This document shows, in pieces, positions 1-6,098 of a DNA stretch of 6,240 bases (positions are counted from its first letter, which is position 1; every line of letters starts with the position of its first letter). Origin of the DNA: Chloroflexia bacterium (lineage in GTDB: Bacteria; Chloroflexota; Chloroflexia; Thermomicrobiales; JALYUS01); contig JAICJW010000272.1 of assembly GCA_025928215.1 (NCBI GenBank), positions 1 through 6,240 on the forward strand. The letters are read 5' to 3'. The position numbers and the translations under genes are program-made. The notes beneath the pieces are model-generated. The model was not told the origin of the DNA. It searched no databases and worked only from the letters and a program-made list of their open reading frames with translations.

Positions 1-1913
1 ATGGCGCTACTGGCCATCAGCGGGACTGGCACCTCGTACAGGTGCGCCAGCGTGGCGTCCACCGCCGCGAAGTTCTGCGCGACCACCGCCGCGCCGCGCT
101 TGCCGTACGTCTTTTCGATGGCGCGTTTGATCGCGGCGATCGCGGCATCTTTCGGCAGCACGCCGCTGAGGGCGAAGAATGCCGTCTGCATGATCGTATT
201 GACCCGACCCCCCATCCCCGTCCGCTTGGCGATCGCGTAGCCGTCGATGACGAAGAGCCGCAAGCCCTTCCGAATGACCTCTTCCTGGGCGGTGCGCGGC
301 AGTTGATCCCACACGGCATCAGGGCCGTAGACGCTATTGAGTAGCACCGTTGCGCCGGGCGCCGCCTTCGCCAGAATGTCGTACCGCTCCAGGAAGACCC
401 ATTGATGACAGGCGATGAAGTTGGCCGATTCGATCAGGTACGGCGCGTGGATGGGCCGGGGGCCGAAGCGCAGATGCGAGATCGTTGTCGAGCCGGATTT
501 CTTGGAGTCGTAGACGAAGTACCCTTGCGCGTAATTGGGCGTGTCTTCGCCGATGATCTTGATTGAGTTTTTGTTCGCGCCGACCGTGCCATCCGAGCCC
601 AGGCCGTAGAAGAGCGCGCGCACCTCGTCCGCGGGCTCGATGTTGAAGGTTGGGTCAACCGTCAAGCTCGTGTGGCTCACGTCGTCCGTGATGCCGACGG
701 TGAAATGCTTCCGGAGCATGCCGCCGTGCATCGGTGCATCCAGGACATCGGTCAGTTCGTCGTAGATCGCCTTCACCATCGCGGGGGTGAACTCTTTCGA
801 GGCGAGCCCGTACCGCCCGCCGATGACGCGGGGCATCGTGGGCAACGCGCCGCTGGCGACCGACTCGGCCAGCGCGGTGATGACGTCCTGGTAGAGCGGC
901 TCGCCGATGCTGCCCGGCTCCTTGGTGCGATCGAGCACCGCGATCGCTCGCACGCTCGGCGGAATCGCGGCGACGAAATGTTCGATCGAGAAGGGGCGAT
1001 AGAGGCGGACTTTGACGAGGCCGAGTTTCTCGCCGCGCGCGTTCAGGTGGTCAATCGTCTCCTGCGCGGCTTCCGCGCCGGAACCGATCATCACGATCAG
1101 CCGCTCGGCATCCGGCGCGCCGTAGTAATCGAACAGGTGGTACTGCCGCCCGGTGAGCCGCGCGAACCGATCCATCGCCGCCTGAACGATGGCCGGGCAG
1201 CGCTCGTAGTAGGGGGTGACGGTCTCGCGGCCCTGGAAATAGACATCGGGGTTCTGCGCCGCGCCGCGCATCACGGGCCGGTCGGGCGTCAGCGCGCGCG
1301 CGCGGTGCGCCCGCACGAGATCGTCGTCGATCATCGCGCGGACGTCGTCGTCGGTCAGTTCCTCGATTTTCATCACCTCATGGGAGGTGCGGAAGCCGTC
1401 GAAGAAGTGGATGAAGGGCACGCGCGCTTGCAAGGTCGCCGCGTGCGCGATGAGGGCGTTGTCCATCACCTCCTGCACCGAGTTGGAGCCCAGCATCGCC
1501 CACCCTGTGGCGCGGGTCGCCATCACGTCCTCATGGTCGCCGAAGATCGAGAGCGCCTGGGCGGCGATCGAGCGCGCGGCGACGTGAAAGACGGTCGCCG
1601 TCAACTCGCCAGCAATCTTGTACATGTTGGGGATCATCAGGAGCAGGCCCTGCGAGGCGGTGAAGGTCGTCGTGAGCGACCCGGTTTGCAGCGCGCCGTG
1701 CACCGTGCCCGCAGCGCCGCCTTCGCTCTGCATTTCCTGCACGAGCGGCGTCGTGCCCCAGATGTTCTGGCGGTGGTGTGCGGACCACGCATCCGCCCAC
1801 TCGCCCATTGCGCTGGATGGGGTGATCGGGTAAATCGCGATCACCTCGCTGACGCGATACGCGACCGAGGCGGCCGCTTCGTTGCCGTCGATCGTCACCA
1901 TCTGCCGTGGCAT
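1..1913 (-). CDS. nifJ: Pyruvate:ferredoxin (flavodoxin) oxidoreductase, N-terminal 637 residues (partial)
   Basis: The minus-strand reading frame starts at 1913 and runs without a stop off the left edge, so about half of a usual ~1,180-residue single-chain PFOR is present. The family oxidises pyruvate with CoA to acetyl-CoA and CO2 in the cytoplasm, using thiamine diphosphate (TPP) and passing electrons to ferredoxin or flavodoxin. The N-terminal domain shows YPITPSS (28-34), MQSEGGAAG (61-69), HVAARS (110-115) and FFDGFRTSHE (170-179). Domain II follows at about 260-360, with DRTKEPGSIGEPLY (328-341). The gamma-type domain at about 430-615 has FYGLGSDGTVGANKNS (435-450) and TGMGGRVN (565-572). 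Thr31, Glu64 and Arg114 fall at the numbers I recall for the pyruvate and TPP contacts of Desulfovibrio africanus PFOR, which supports this start. AAGGAG (1921-1926) lies 7 nt upstream of ATG. The [4Fe-4S] and TPP-binding C-terminal domains are outside the window, so ferredoxin clusters cannot be checked. It is divergent from the two-component pair. Confidence 0.95.
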   Translation of the reverse strand, partial: MPRQMVTIDGNEAAASVAYRVSEVIAIYPITPSSAMGEWADAWSAHHRQNIWGTTPLVQEMQSEGGAAGTVHGALQTGSLTTTFTASQGLLLMIPNMYKIAGELTATVFHVAARSIAAQALSIFGDHEDVMATRATGWAMLGSNSVQEVMDNALIAHAATLQARVPFIHFFDGFRTSHEVMKIEELTDDDVRAMIDDDLVRAHRARALTPDRPVMRGAAQNPDVYFQGRETVTPYYERCPAIVQAAMDRFARLTGRQYHLFDYYGAPDAERLIVMIGSGAEAAQETIDHLNARGEKLGLVKVRLYRPFSIEHFVAAIPPSVRAIAVLDRTKEPGSIGEPLYQDVITALAESVASGALPTMPRVIGGRYGLASKEFTPAMVKAIYDELTDVLDAPMHGGMLRKHFTVGITDDVSHTSLTVDPTFNIEPADEVRALFYGLGSDGTVGANKNSIKIIGEDTPNYAQGYFVYDSKKSGSTTISHLRFGPRPIHAPYLIESANFIACHQWVFLERYDILAKAAPGATVLLNSVYGPDAVWDQLPRTAQEEVIRKGLRLFVIDGYAIAKRTGMGGRVNTIMQTAFFALSGVLPKDAAIAAIKRAIEKTYGKRGAAVVAQNFAAVDATLAHLYEVPVPLMASSA

Positions 1914-2047
1914 CCTCGTGCTCCTTGTCCGCGCCCGACGCAGCGCGTCATCAGACATCCAGGGGTTCCGCGTTGATCGAACTGCCGCCGCCCGGTGCAA
2001 CCGGACCCGCCAGACAACACCGATAGCGAGGATGCACCGATATGGCA

Positions 2048-2054
2048 GTAACAG
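2048..2054 (+). promoter_or_regulatory. Single GTNACAG heptamer (GTAACAG)
   Basis: This copy matches the tandem heptamers at 2111-2128 except at the variable third base. It lies 134 nt upstream of the nifJ ATG and has the same orientation as the tandem pair. A lone half-site in this position is weak evidence by itself; it counts only as part of the intergenic set. Confidence 0.25.
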
Positions 2055-2074
2055 ATCGCTCCTTCCCACGAAGG

Positions 2075-2089
2075 GCGAATACCATTCGC
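2075..2089. promoter_or_regulatory. 15-bp dyad GCGAAT-acc-ATTCGC, possible operator
   Basis: This is a perfect 6-bp inverted repeat with a 3-nt centre. As RNA it could be extended by a G-U and a G-C pair after it. It lies 162-176 nt upstream of nifJ and just to the left of the tandem heptamers. The size suits a dimeric helix-turn-helix repressor site, but I recognise no known consensus. A dyad of this size is not rare by chance in 600 bases. Confidence 0.25.
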
Positions 2090-2110
2090 TCCCCATTCTC
2101 CGTTTCGGGC

Positions 2111-2128
2111 GTTACAGAGACGTGACAG
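2111..2128. promoter_or_regulatory. Tandem GTNACAG direct repeat, candidate OmpR/PhoB-type regulator site
   Basis: GTTACAG (2111-2117) and GTGACAG (2122-2128) are separated by 4 nt, giving an 11-bp period. On the minus strand this reads CTGTCAC-4-CTGTAAC, close in sequence and geometry to the enterobacterial Pho box (two CTGTCAT-like heptamers with a 4-nt spacer). OmpR/PhoB-family regulators typically bind such head-to-tail repeats as dimers. A regulator of that family is encoded nearby at 4106-4789. The site is about 200 nt upstream of the nifJ start and 150 nt upstream of the candidate kinase promoter. Which protein binds here is inference. Confidence 0.4.
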
Positions 2129-2269
2129 CGCCCCGATGCGCATCACAGAAACGTGCCAATCATTCAGCAACCCAGGGGCAAGCCGGTAGGGACTCCGTGG
2201 ACGAACTCCGCCCACGCCGGCGACCGGTCTCGACCGACGCACGAGCCACTCCCCCTGACGCTGCCCATC

Positions 2270-2278
2270 TGCTATGAT
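2270..2278 (+). promoter_or_regulatory. Candidate extended -10 promoter for the kinase-regulator operon
   Basis: TG-C-TATGAT at 2270-2278 matches the extended -10 pattern (TGn followed by a TATAAT-like hexamer, five of six). No good -35 is present; the expected stretch near 2250-2255 is C-rich, as is tolerated at extended -10 promoters. Transcription would start near 2285 and give a leader of about 220 nt before the ATG at 2508. Promoter rules in this lineage are not known to me, so this is tentative. Confidence 0.3.
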
Positions 2279-2331
2279 TAGAGGATGTATGGGCTTGGGA
2301 AGCGATAGGGCGCGCGGTGTTGATAGATTCG

Positions 2332-2338
2332 CTGTAAC
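2332..2338 (-). promoter_or_regulatory. Inverted copy of the heptamer (CTGTAAC on the plus strand)
   Basis: The 8-mer CTGTAACG at 2332-2339 is the exact reverse complement of CGTTACAG at 2110-2117. The two copies face each other across the candidate promoter at 2270-2278. This copy would lie downstream of that start site, within the kinase leader, where a bound regulator could act as an autoregulatory roadblock. That role is inferred from position only. Confidence 0.25.
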
Positions 2339-2507
2339 GGGCGGCATGAAGCCGAATCTCCTTTCTTGTTACACGCCTGCACGTCGATGCGATCATCCCG
2401 ATCCTTGATCTGCGTGCCGGTATGCCAATATTCTCTCCTTCCTGCGTTTATCCGTAAGCGGCATCGCAGATCGCCCGCTGGACCGAGTCGGGTACCGGAG
2501 GCGTCCC

Positions 2508-4109
2508 ATGAGCGAGCAGAATGATGTCCTGTTCCGCGATCCCAGCGTCTTCGCCCGTTTCAACGAGACCGTGCTCGCGGCGCACACCGAACTGAATCTC
2601 GACGCCGCGTTGCGGCGGATCGTCGAACTCGCCCGCGAACTGGTCGGCGCTCGCTACGCCGCGCTCGGTATCGTCGGCGCGGACGGACTCCTGTCTGACT
2701 TCATTACAACCGGTATCTCCGACGCGGAGCAGGAGGCGATCGGCCCTCTCCCACGCGGCCACGGCATCCTCGGTGTCCTGATTCGCGAACAGCAGTCCCT
2801 GCGCTTACCGAATCTGGGCGACGATCCGCGCTCCTCCGGCTTCCCGCCGAACCACCCTCCAATGACCAACTTCCTCGGCGTGCCAATCCGGCTGGGCGAG
2901 GAGGCGGTGGGGAATTTCTACCTCACCGAGAAGCAGGGCGCGGAGGAATTCAGCGACGAGGACCAGCAACTGGTCGAGTTGCTCGCGCAGCACGCGGCGG
3001 TGGCCGTGCTCAATGCCCGGCGGTACACCGACACCGAGCGCCAGCGACAACTGCTGAGCGCCATCATCGATCATATGCCGGACGGGGTGACGATCCGCGC
3101 CGCGCCGCGCGGCGAGTTGCTGGCCACGAACGATCGGGCGCGCGACCTGCTCGGGGTCGCGACACTCCCTGCAGCCGGGATTGGGACACTGGAGCAGAGT
3201 TTCCGCGCAGAGCGGCCCTCGGGGCAGGTATACACGTTCGACGCAATTCCGACGATGCGCGCGCTGACGGTGGGCGAGAAGGTCGTCGACGAGGAACTCG
3301 TGATCCGCGATGCGGCCGGCCAGCCGATACATTACTCCGTGAGCGCGGTCCCGGTGCGGGATGCGGCCGGGACGGTGACCGCCGTCGTCAGCCTCTTCCG
3401 CGACGTGACCGAGGCGCGCGAGGCGGAGCAGCTCAAAGACGACTTCCTCTCGCTCATCTCGCACGAGCTGCGCACTCCCCTGACCACGATCCAGGGGGCG
3501 GCATCGATGTTCCTCACCCACGGCGACACCCTCCCCGCCGAGGCGCGGGACGCGCTGCGCATGGACCTGATCAACGAGAGTGAGCGCCTCTCCCGCATGC
3601 TCAAGAACATGCTCGCCCTCTCGGCCTACCAAGCGGGGCGATTGCACATCGAGCGCGATCCGTTCCTGATCCAGCCGATCCTGCGGCAGGTCGGCCGGGA
3701 GATGGAGGCGCGCTACTCGAACCACCGCGCTCGCGTGATCGTCGATCACGGACTCCCGCCGGCCGAGGGCGATGAGGAGCTGATAACGCAAGTCGTGCGC
3801 AATCTCGCGGAGAATGCCGCCAAGTACTCGCCCAACGGCGGGGCGATCACCCTTGCAGCGGGCGTGGACGGGGCGCAGCTCGTCATCGCCGTCGGCGACG
3901 AAGGACCGGGCATCCCGCCGGAGCAGCAGGAGCGCATTTTCCAGCGCTTCCACCGCGCCAGTACCGGCACACAGGGGATGGGGCTCGGCCTCTACCTCTG
4001 CGAGCGACTCGTCGAGGCGCACGGCGGCCGCATCTGGGTGGAGAGCGGGCCGGGGCAGGGAGCGACGTTCCGTTTTACCATCCCCCACGTACAGGAGGAC
4101 GAGGAATGA
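2508..4109 (+). CDS. Soluble sensor histidine kinase, GAF (DevS/DosT-like)-PAS-HisKA-HATPase
   Basis: This 533-residue kinase has no membrane segment or signal peptide, so it should sense a cytoplasmic or diffusible signal. Domains in order: GAF at about 20-172; PAS at about 180-300; a HisKA helix pair with the H-box SHELRTP (phosphate-accepting His319); then an ATPase with N-box RNLAENAAKY (431-440), G1 DEGPGIP (464-470), F-box ERIFQRFHR (475-483) and G2 GMGLGL (490-495). All catalytic boxes are intact. The GAF domain carries LPRGHGILG (81-89), NHPPM (115-119) and GNFYLTEK (135-142), resembling the first GAF of mycobacterial DevS/DosT, which binds heme. His116 and Tyr138 are 22 residues apart, as are DevS His149 and Tyr171. 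Heme binding is therefore plausible but unproven. Unlike DevS, the transmitter is HisKA-type and the partner OmpR-type. GGAGG (2497-2501) lies 6 nt before ATG. The stop overlaps the regulator start. Confidence 0.97.
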   Translation: MSEQNDVLFRDPSVFARFNETVLAAHTELNLDAALRRIVELARELVGARYAALGIVGADGLLSDFITTGISDAEQEAIGPLPRGHGILGVLIREQQSLRLPNLGDDPRSSGFPPNHPPMTNFLGVPIRLGEEAVGNFYLTEKQGAEEFSDEDQQLVELLAQHAAVAVLNARRYTDTERQRQLLSAIIDHMPDGVTIRAAPRGELLATNDRARDLLGVATLPAAGIGTLEQSFRAERPSGQVYTFDAIPTMRALTVGEKVVDEELVIRDAAGQPIHYSVSAVPVRDAAGTVTAVVSLFRDVTEAREAEQLKDDFLSLISHELRTPLTTIQGAASMFLTHGDTLPAEARDALRMDLINESERLSRMLKNMLALSAYQAGRLHIERDPFLIQPILRQVGREMEARYSNHRARVIVDHGLPPAEGDEELITQVVRNLAENAAKYSPNGGAITLAAGVDGAQLVIAVGDEGPGIPPEQQERIFQRFHRASTGTQGMGLGLYLCERLVEAHGGRIWVESGPGQGATFRFTIPHVQEDEE

Positions 4110-4789
4110 TCAAGAAGCCGTTCGTACTGGTGGTGGACGACGAGCCGCCGATTGTCCGCCTCGTGCAACTCAGGCTCGAGGCGGACGATATGCAGGTGCG
4201 CACGGCGCATCGCGGCGAGGACGCCTTGGCGATCCTCGACGACGAGCCAATAGACCTCGTCGTGCTCGACGTGACGATGCCGGGCATGGACGGCTTCGAG
4301 ACGCTGCGCCGCATCCGCTCGCGCTCCACCGTCCCCGTGATCATGCTCACCGCGCGCACGCTGGACATGGATAAGCTGCGCGGGCTGACGGGCGGGGCGG
4401 ACGACTACGTCACCAAGCCCTTCAATCCGGACGAGCTCGCCGCGCGGATCGCGGCGATCCTCCGGCGGGCGAGCGGGCAGCGGGCGGGCGGGCAGGAGCA
4501 GTTGCGCTACGGGGACGTGACGATCGACCTGGCGCAGCGGCGGGTGACGCGCGGCGCGGAGGAGATCCACTTCTCGCGCACGGAATGGGAACTCCTGCAC
4601 GAACTGGCGACGAACGCGGGCAAGGTGCTGCTGCACCGGGAGCTGCTGACGCGCATCTGGGGGGCGGAGTTCCGGGACGAATCGCAGTACCTGCGCACAT
4701 GGGTGAGCAGGCTGCGCAACAAACTGGGGGACGAGGTGCCGATCACCACCTTCCCCGGCATGGGCTACCGCCTCGAACCACCCGCGTAA
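4106..4789 (+). CDS. OmpR/PhoB-family response regulator (KdpE-like winged helix)
   Basis: This 227-residue protein has a receiver domain (about 5-120) and a winged-helix DNA-binding domain (about 133-224). It is the likely phosphorylation target of the kinase just upstream and a transcription factor. The receiver keeps the acidic pair Asp11-Asp12, the phosphorylation site Asp55 in LVVLDVTMPGMDG, Thr82 in MLTAR, and Lys104 in YVTKPF. The output domain shows RTEWELLHELATNAGKVL (158-175), the recognition-helix stretch YLRTWVSRLRNKLG (195-208) and the wing GMGYRLEP (218-225). The helix wording resembles KdpE, but no kdp genes are present, so that name is not applied. The interdomain linker (about 121-132) lies in a GC-rich repetitive run near 4464-4497. 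ATG overlaps the kinase stop as ATGA. AGGAGG (4093-4098) sits 7 nt before it, so the two are translationally coupled. Autoregulation through the heptamers upstream of the kinase is a hypothesis. Confidence 0.97.
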   Translation: MIKKPFVLVVDDEPPIVRLVQLRLEADDMQVRTAHRGEDALAILDDEPIDLVVLDVTMPGMDGFETLRRIRSRSTVPVIMLTARTLDMDKLRGLTGGADDYVTKPFNPDELAARIAAILRRASGQRAGGQEQLRYGDVTIDLAQRRVTRGAEEIHFSRTEWELLHELATNAGKVLLHRELLTRIWGAEFRDESQYLRTWVSRLRNKLGDEVPITTFPGMGYRLEPPA

Positions 4790-4791
4790 GG

Positions 4792-4856
4792 CCGGATCGC
4801 ACAGAGAAGGGAGGCCGCGACCATCGGAAGCAGTCCCCGTTCTCTGTGCGATCCGG
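4792..4856. terminator. Long hairpin between convergent genes, probable bidirectional terminator
   Basis: The 17-nt arms at 4792-4808 and 4840-4856 (CCGGATCGCACAGAGAA and its exact complement) pair perfectly. A further three G-C pairs (4809-4811 with 4836-4838) form around one bulged G. The loop is about 24 nt. It starts 3 nt after the regulator stop and ends 4 nt before the multicopper-oxidase stop, filling the convergent gap. No T-run follows on either strand, so it is not a textbook intrinsic terminator. It could stop transcription by another route, stabilise both 3' ends, or be a small repeated extragenic element. Confidence 0.55.
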
Positions 4857-4859
4857 GCG

Positions 4860-6023
4860 CTAATTGACGATGAGCGCCGTCACCATGCCGAACATGCCCA
4901 TCTCGCTCTCGGCGTGCGCGAGGATGTGGCAGTGGAACGCCCACGCCCCCACCTCCGTGCACTCCACCAGTACGTCGATCCGCTGTCCCGGCGCCACGTT
5001 CACCGTGTCGCAGCGGTACGGCGTGTTCACGTAGCCGTCCTGCGCCACAACTGTCATCGGCATGCCGTGCAGGTGCATCGGGTGGATCATCAGTCCCTCG
5101 TTCATGAAGCGCACGAGCAGCCTTTCCCCCTTGTTCGCCGTGAGCACCTCGGTGCCGGGGAAGCCGTGGCCGTTCAGCGTGTAGCCGAGCGGCCCGTCGC
5201 CGAGGATCATCGTGTATTCCTTGTCGAACGCCGGGTACGAACCCTTGTCCTTCGGTTCGATGATGAACGCACCCAGCAGCCCCTTCGTCACCTGGAAGGC
5301 GCTATTGAGGTGCGAGTGGTACATGTGCGAGCCGGGGTTGCGGGCGACGAAGTCGTAGACGAACGTCTCGCCGGGGTTGACGGGCGGCTGGGTGATGAAG
5401 GGCACGCCGTCCATCGCGTTCGGGATCAGCAGGCCGTGGAAGTGGATCGCCGTCGCCTCGTCCCCCAGGTCGTTCGTCAACCGGACGCGCACCTTGTCGC
5501 CCTCGGTGACGCGGATCTCGGGGCCGGGCACGACGCCGTTGTAGGTGTACGCCTCGACCATCTGGCCGGGGGTGACCTCCCACTGTACCTTCTTGGCGGT
5601 GACATCGAAGACCTTGATGCCGTCCTGCAGGGTGTACTCCATGCGCTGACCGCCACGGATCGTCTTGGGCTGGGCGAGGAAGGTCTTGACGCCCGCCTCG
5701 TGCATCTGGTTCATCATCCTCCAGTCTTTGGCGGGGAGCGCAGTCGCGGACGCTGGGTTAGTCGTCCCGGCGCTCTGCGTTCCCGTCGTGTGGTCCATCG
5801 TTGCCACCGCCGATCCGCTCGTTGCGGGCGGCGCGGCAGCCCCATCGGTCGTTACGGCAGCGTCAGCGGTTGTGCCGCCCGTGTTCCGCGCGGCATTCGT
5901 GGCGTACGGCGCGTTCTGGATCTCATTCATCTGATTGCCACAGGCAACGAGCACACCCAGCCCGCCCGCACCCAGGGCGCCTGCGAGCACCCGCCGCCGT
6001 GAAAGACCCGCGTATTTCGCCAT
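4860..6023 (-). CDS. Two-domain multicopper oxidase, Tat-exported lipoprotein
   Basis: The 387-residue product begins with a twin-arginine signal (SRRRVL, 8-13), a hydrophobic stretch and the lipobox LVAC with Cys28. It should be folded with copper inside the cell, exported by Tat and lipid-anchored outside. Residues about 41-97 are a low-complexity Ala/Thr/Gly linker. Two cupredoxin domains follow (about 130-257 and 258-387). Domain 1 has HFHG (194-197) and YHSH (235-238). Domain 2 has HPMHLHG (314-320) and HCHILAH (364-370) followed by MGMFG. By family rules, type 1 copper ligands are His314, Cys365, His370 and Met375. The trinuclear centre uses His194, 196, 236, 238, 317, 319, 364 and 366. 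All twelve ligands are present, so an active O2-reducing, laccase-like enzyme is expected, probably trimeric like other two-domain forms. Type 1 copper only in domain 2 excludes ordinary NirK nitrite reductase. The substrate (Cu(I), Mn(II), phenolics) cannot be told. GAGGAG (6031-6036) lies 7 nt before ATG. Confidence 0.95.
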   Translation of the reverse strand: MAKYAGLSRRRVLAGALGAGGLGVLVACGNQMNEIQNAPYATNAARNTGGTTADAAVTTDGAAAPPATSGSAVATMDHTTGTQSAGTTNPASATALPAKDWRMMNQMHEAGVKTFLAQPKTIRGGQRMEYTLQDGIKVFDVTAKKVQWEVTPGQMVEAYTYNGVVPGPEIRVTEGDKVRVRLTNDLGDEATAIHFHGLLIPNAMDGVPFITQPPVNPGETFVYDFVARNPGSHMYHSHLNSAFQVTKGLLGAFIIEPKDKGSYPAFDKEYTMILGDGPLGYTLNGHGFPGTEVLTANKGERLLVRFMNEGLMIHPMHLHGMPMTVVAQDGYVNTPYRCDTVNVAPGQRIDVLVECTEVGAWAFHCHILAHAESEMGMFGMVTALIVN

Positions 6024-6098
6024 CGTGCTACTCCTCTATTCGTCGAGTGACCGCATCGTGTCAAATCGTCGTTCCCGCCGAGGAGTCTACGGGGCATG

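Larger units (their letters stand above)
1914..2507. other. Divergent intergenic region between nifJ and the sensor kinase gene
   Basis: This 594-base stretch separates the two divergent starts, and I find no convincing gene in it. It is visibly less GC-rich than the flanking genes, especially from 2030 to 2160 and from 2270 to 2450. It contains four GTNACAG or CTGTNAC heptamers, a 15-bp dyad, a candidate extended -10 for the rightward operon, and short inverted repeats in what would be the kinase leader. A 5-bp hairpin, GACGC-agc-GCGTC (1937-1949), lies just upstream of the nifJ ribosome-binding site. A weak alternative rightward promoter is TTGATC (2405-2410) with TATTCT (2429-2434) at 18-nt spacing. 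I could not identify a convincing leftward -35/-10 pair for nifJ. Confidence 0.7.

Noticed and set aside
672..1976. Long plus-strand open frame of 434 codons opposite nifJ
   Set aside because: It is an antisense shadow of the clearly recognisable nifJ frame. The product is rich in Arg, His and Asp with no domain pattern, and GC-rich DNA produces such frames readily.
1895..2347. Minus-strand open frame of 150 codons in the nifJ-kinase gap
   Set aside because: It overlaps the nifJ start in another frame, lacks a clear ribosome-binding site and has a Gly/Arg/Cys-rich composition without recognisable domains. The region looks regulatory.
2805..4088. Minus-strand open frame of 427 codons opposite the kinase
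   Set aside because: It is a shadow of the kinase gene, whose H, N, G1, F and G2 boxes are all intact on the plus strand.
4464..4497. GC-rich short tandem repeat in the regulator gene
   Set aside because: It encodes the flexible Arg/Ala/Gly/Gln linker between receiver and DNA-binding domains. The reading frame is intact, and no mobile or regulatory role is needed to explain it.
4914..6002. Plus-strand open frame of 362 codons opposite the multicopper oxidase
   Set aside because: It lies wholly inside the oxidase gene, which has all copper motifs on the other strand. The Arg/His/Val-rich product shows no family signature.
4860..6023. Oxidase gene as a copper nitrite reductase (nirK)
   Set aside because: NirK has type 1 copper in domain 1 and lacks the full type 3 set. 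Here domain 1 has HSH without Cys, and domain 2 carries HCH and the type 1 ligands.
6036..6064. Minus-strand TTGACA (6059-6064) as a -35 for the oxidase gene
   Set aside because: At 16-18 nt spacing the -10 candidates match TATAAT poorly, and the start would fall in or beside the ribosome-binding site.
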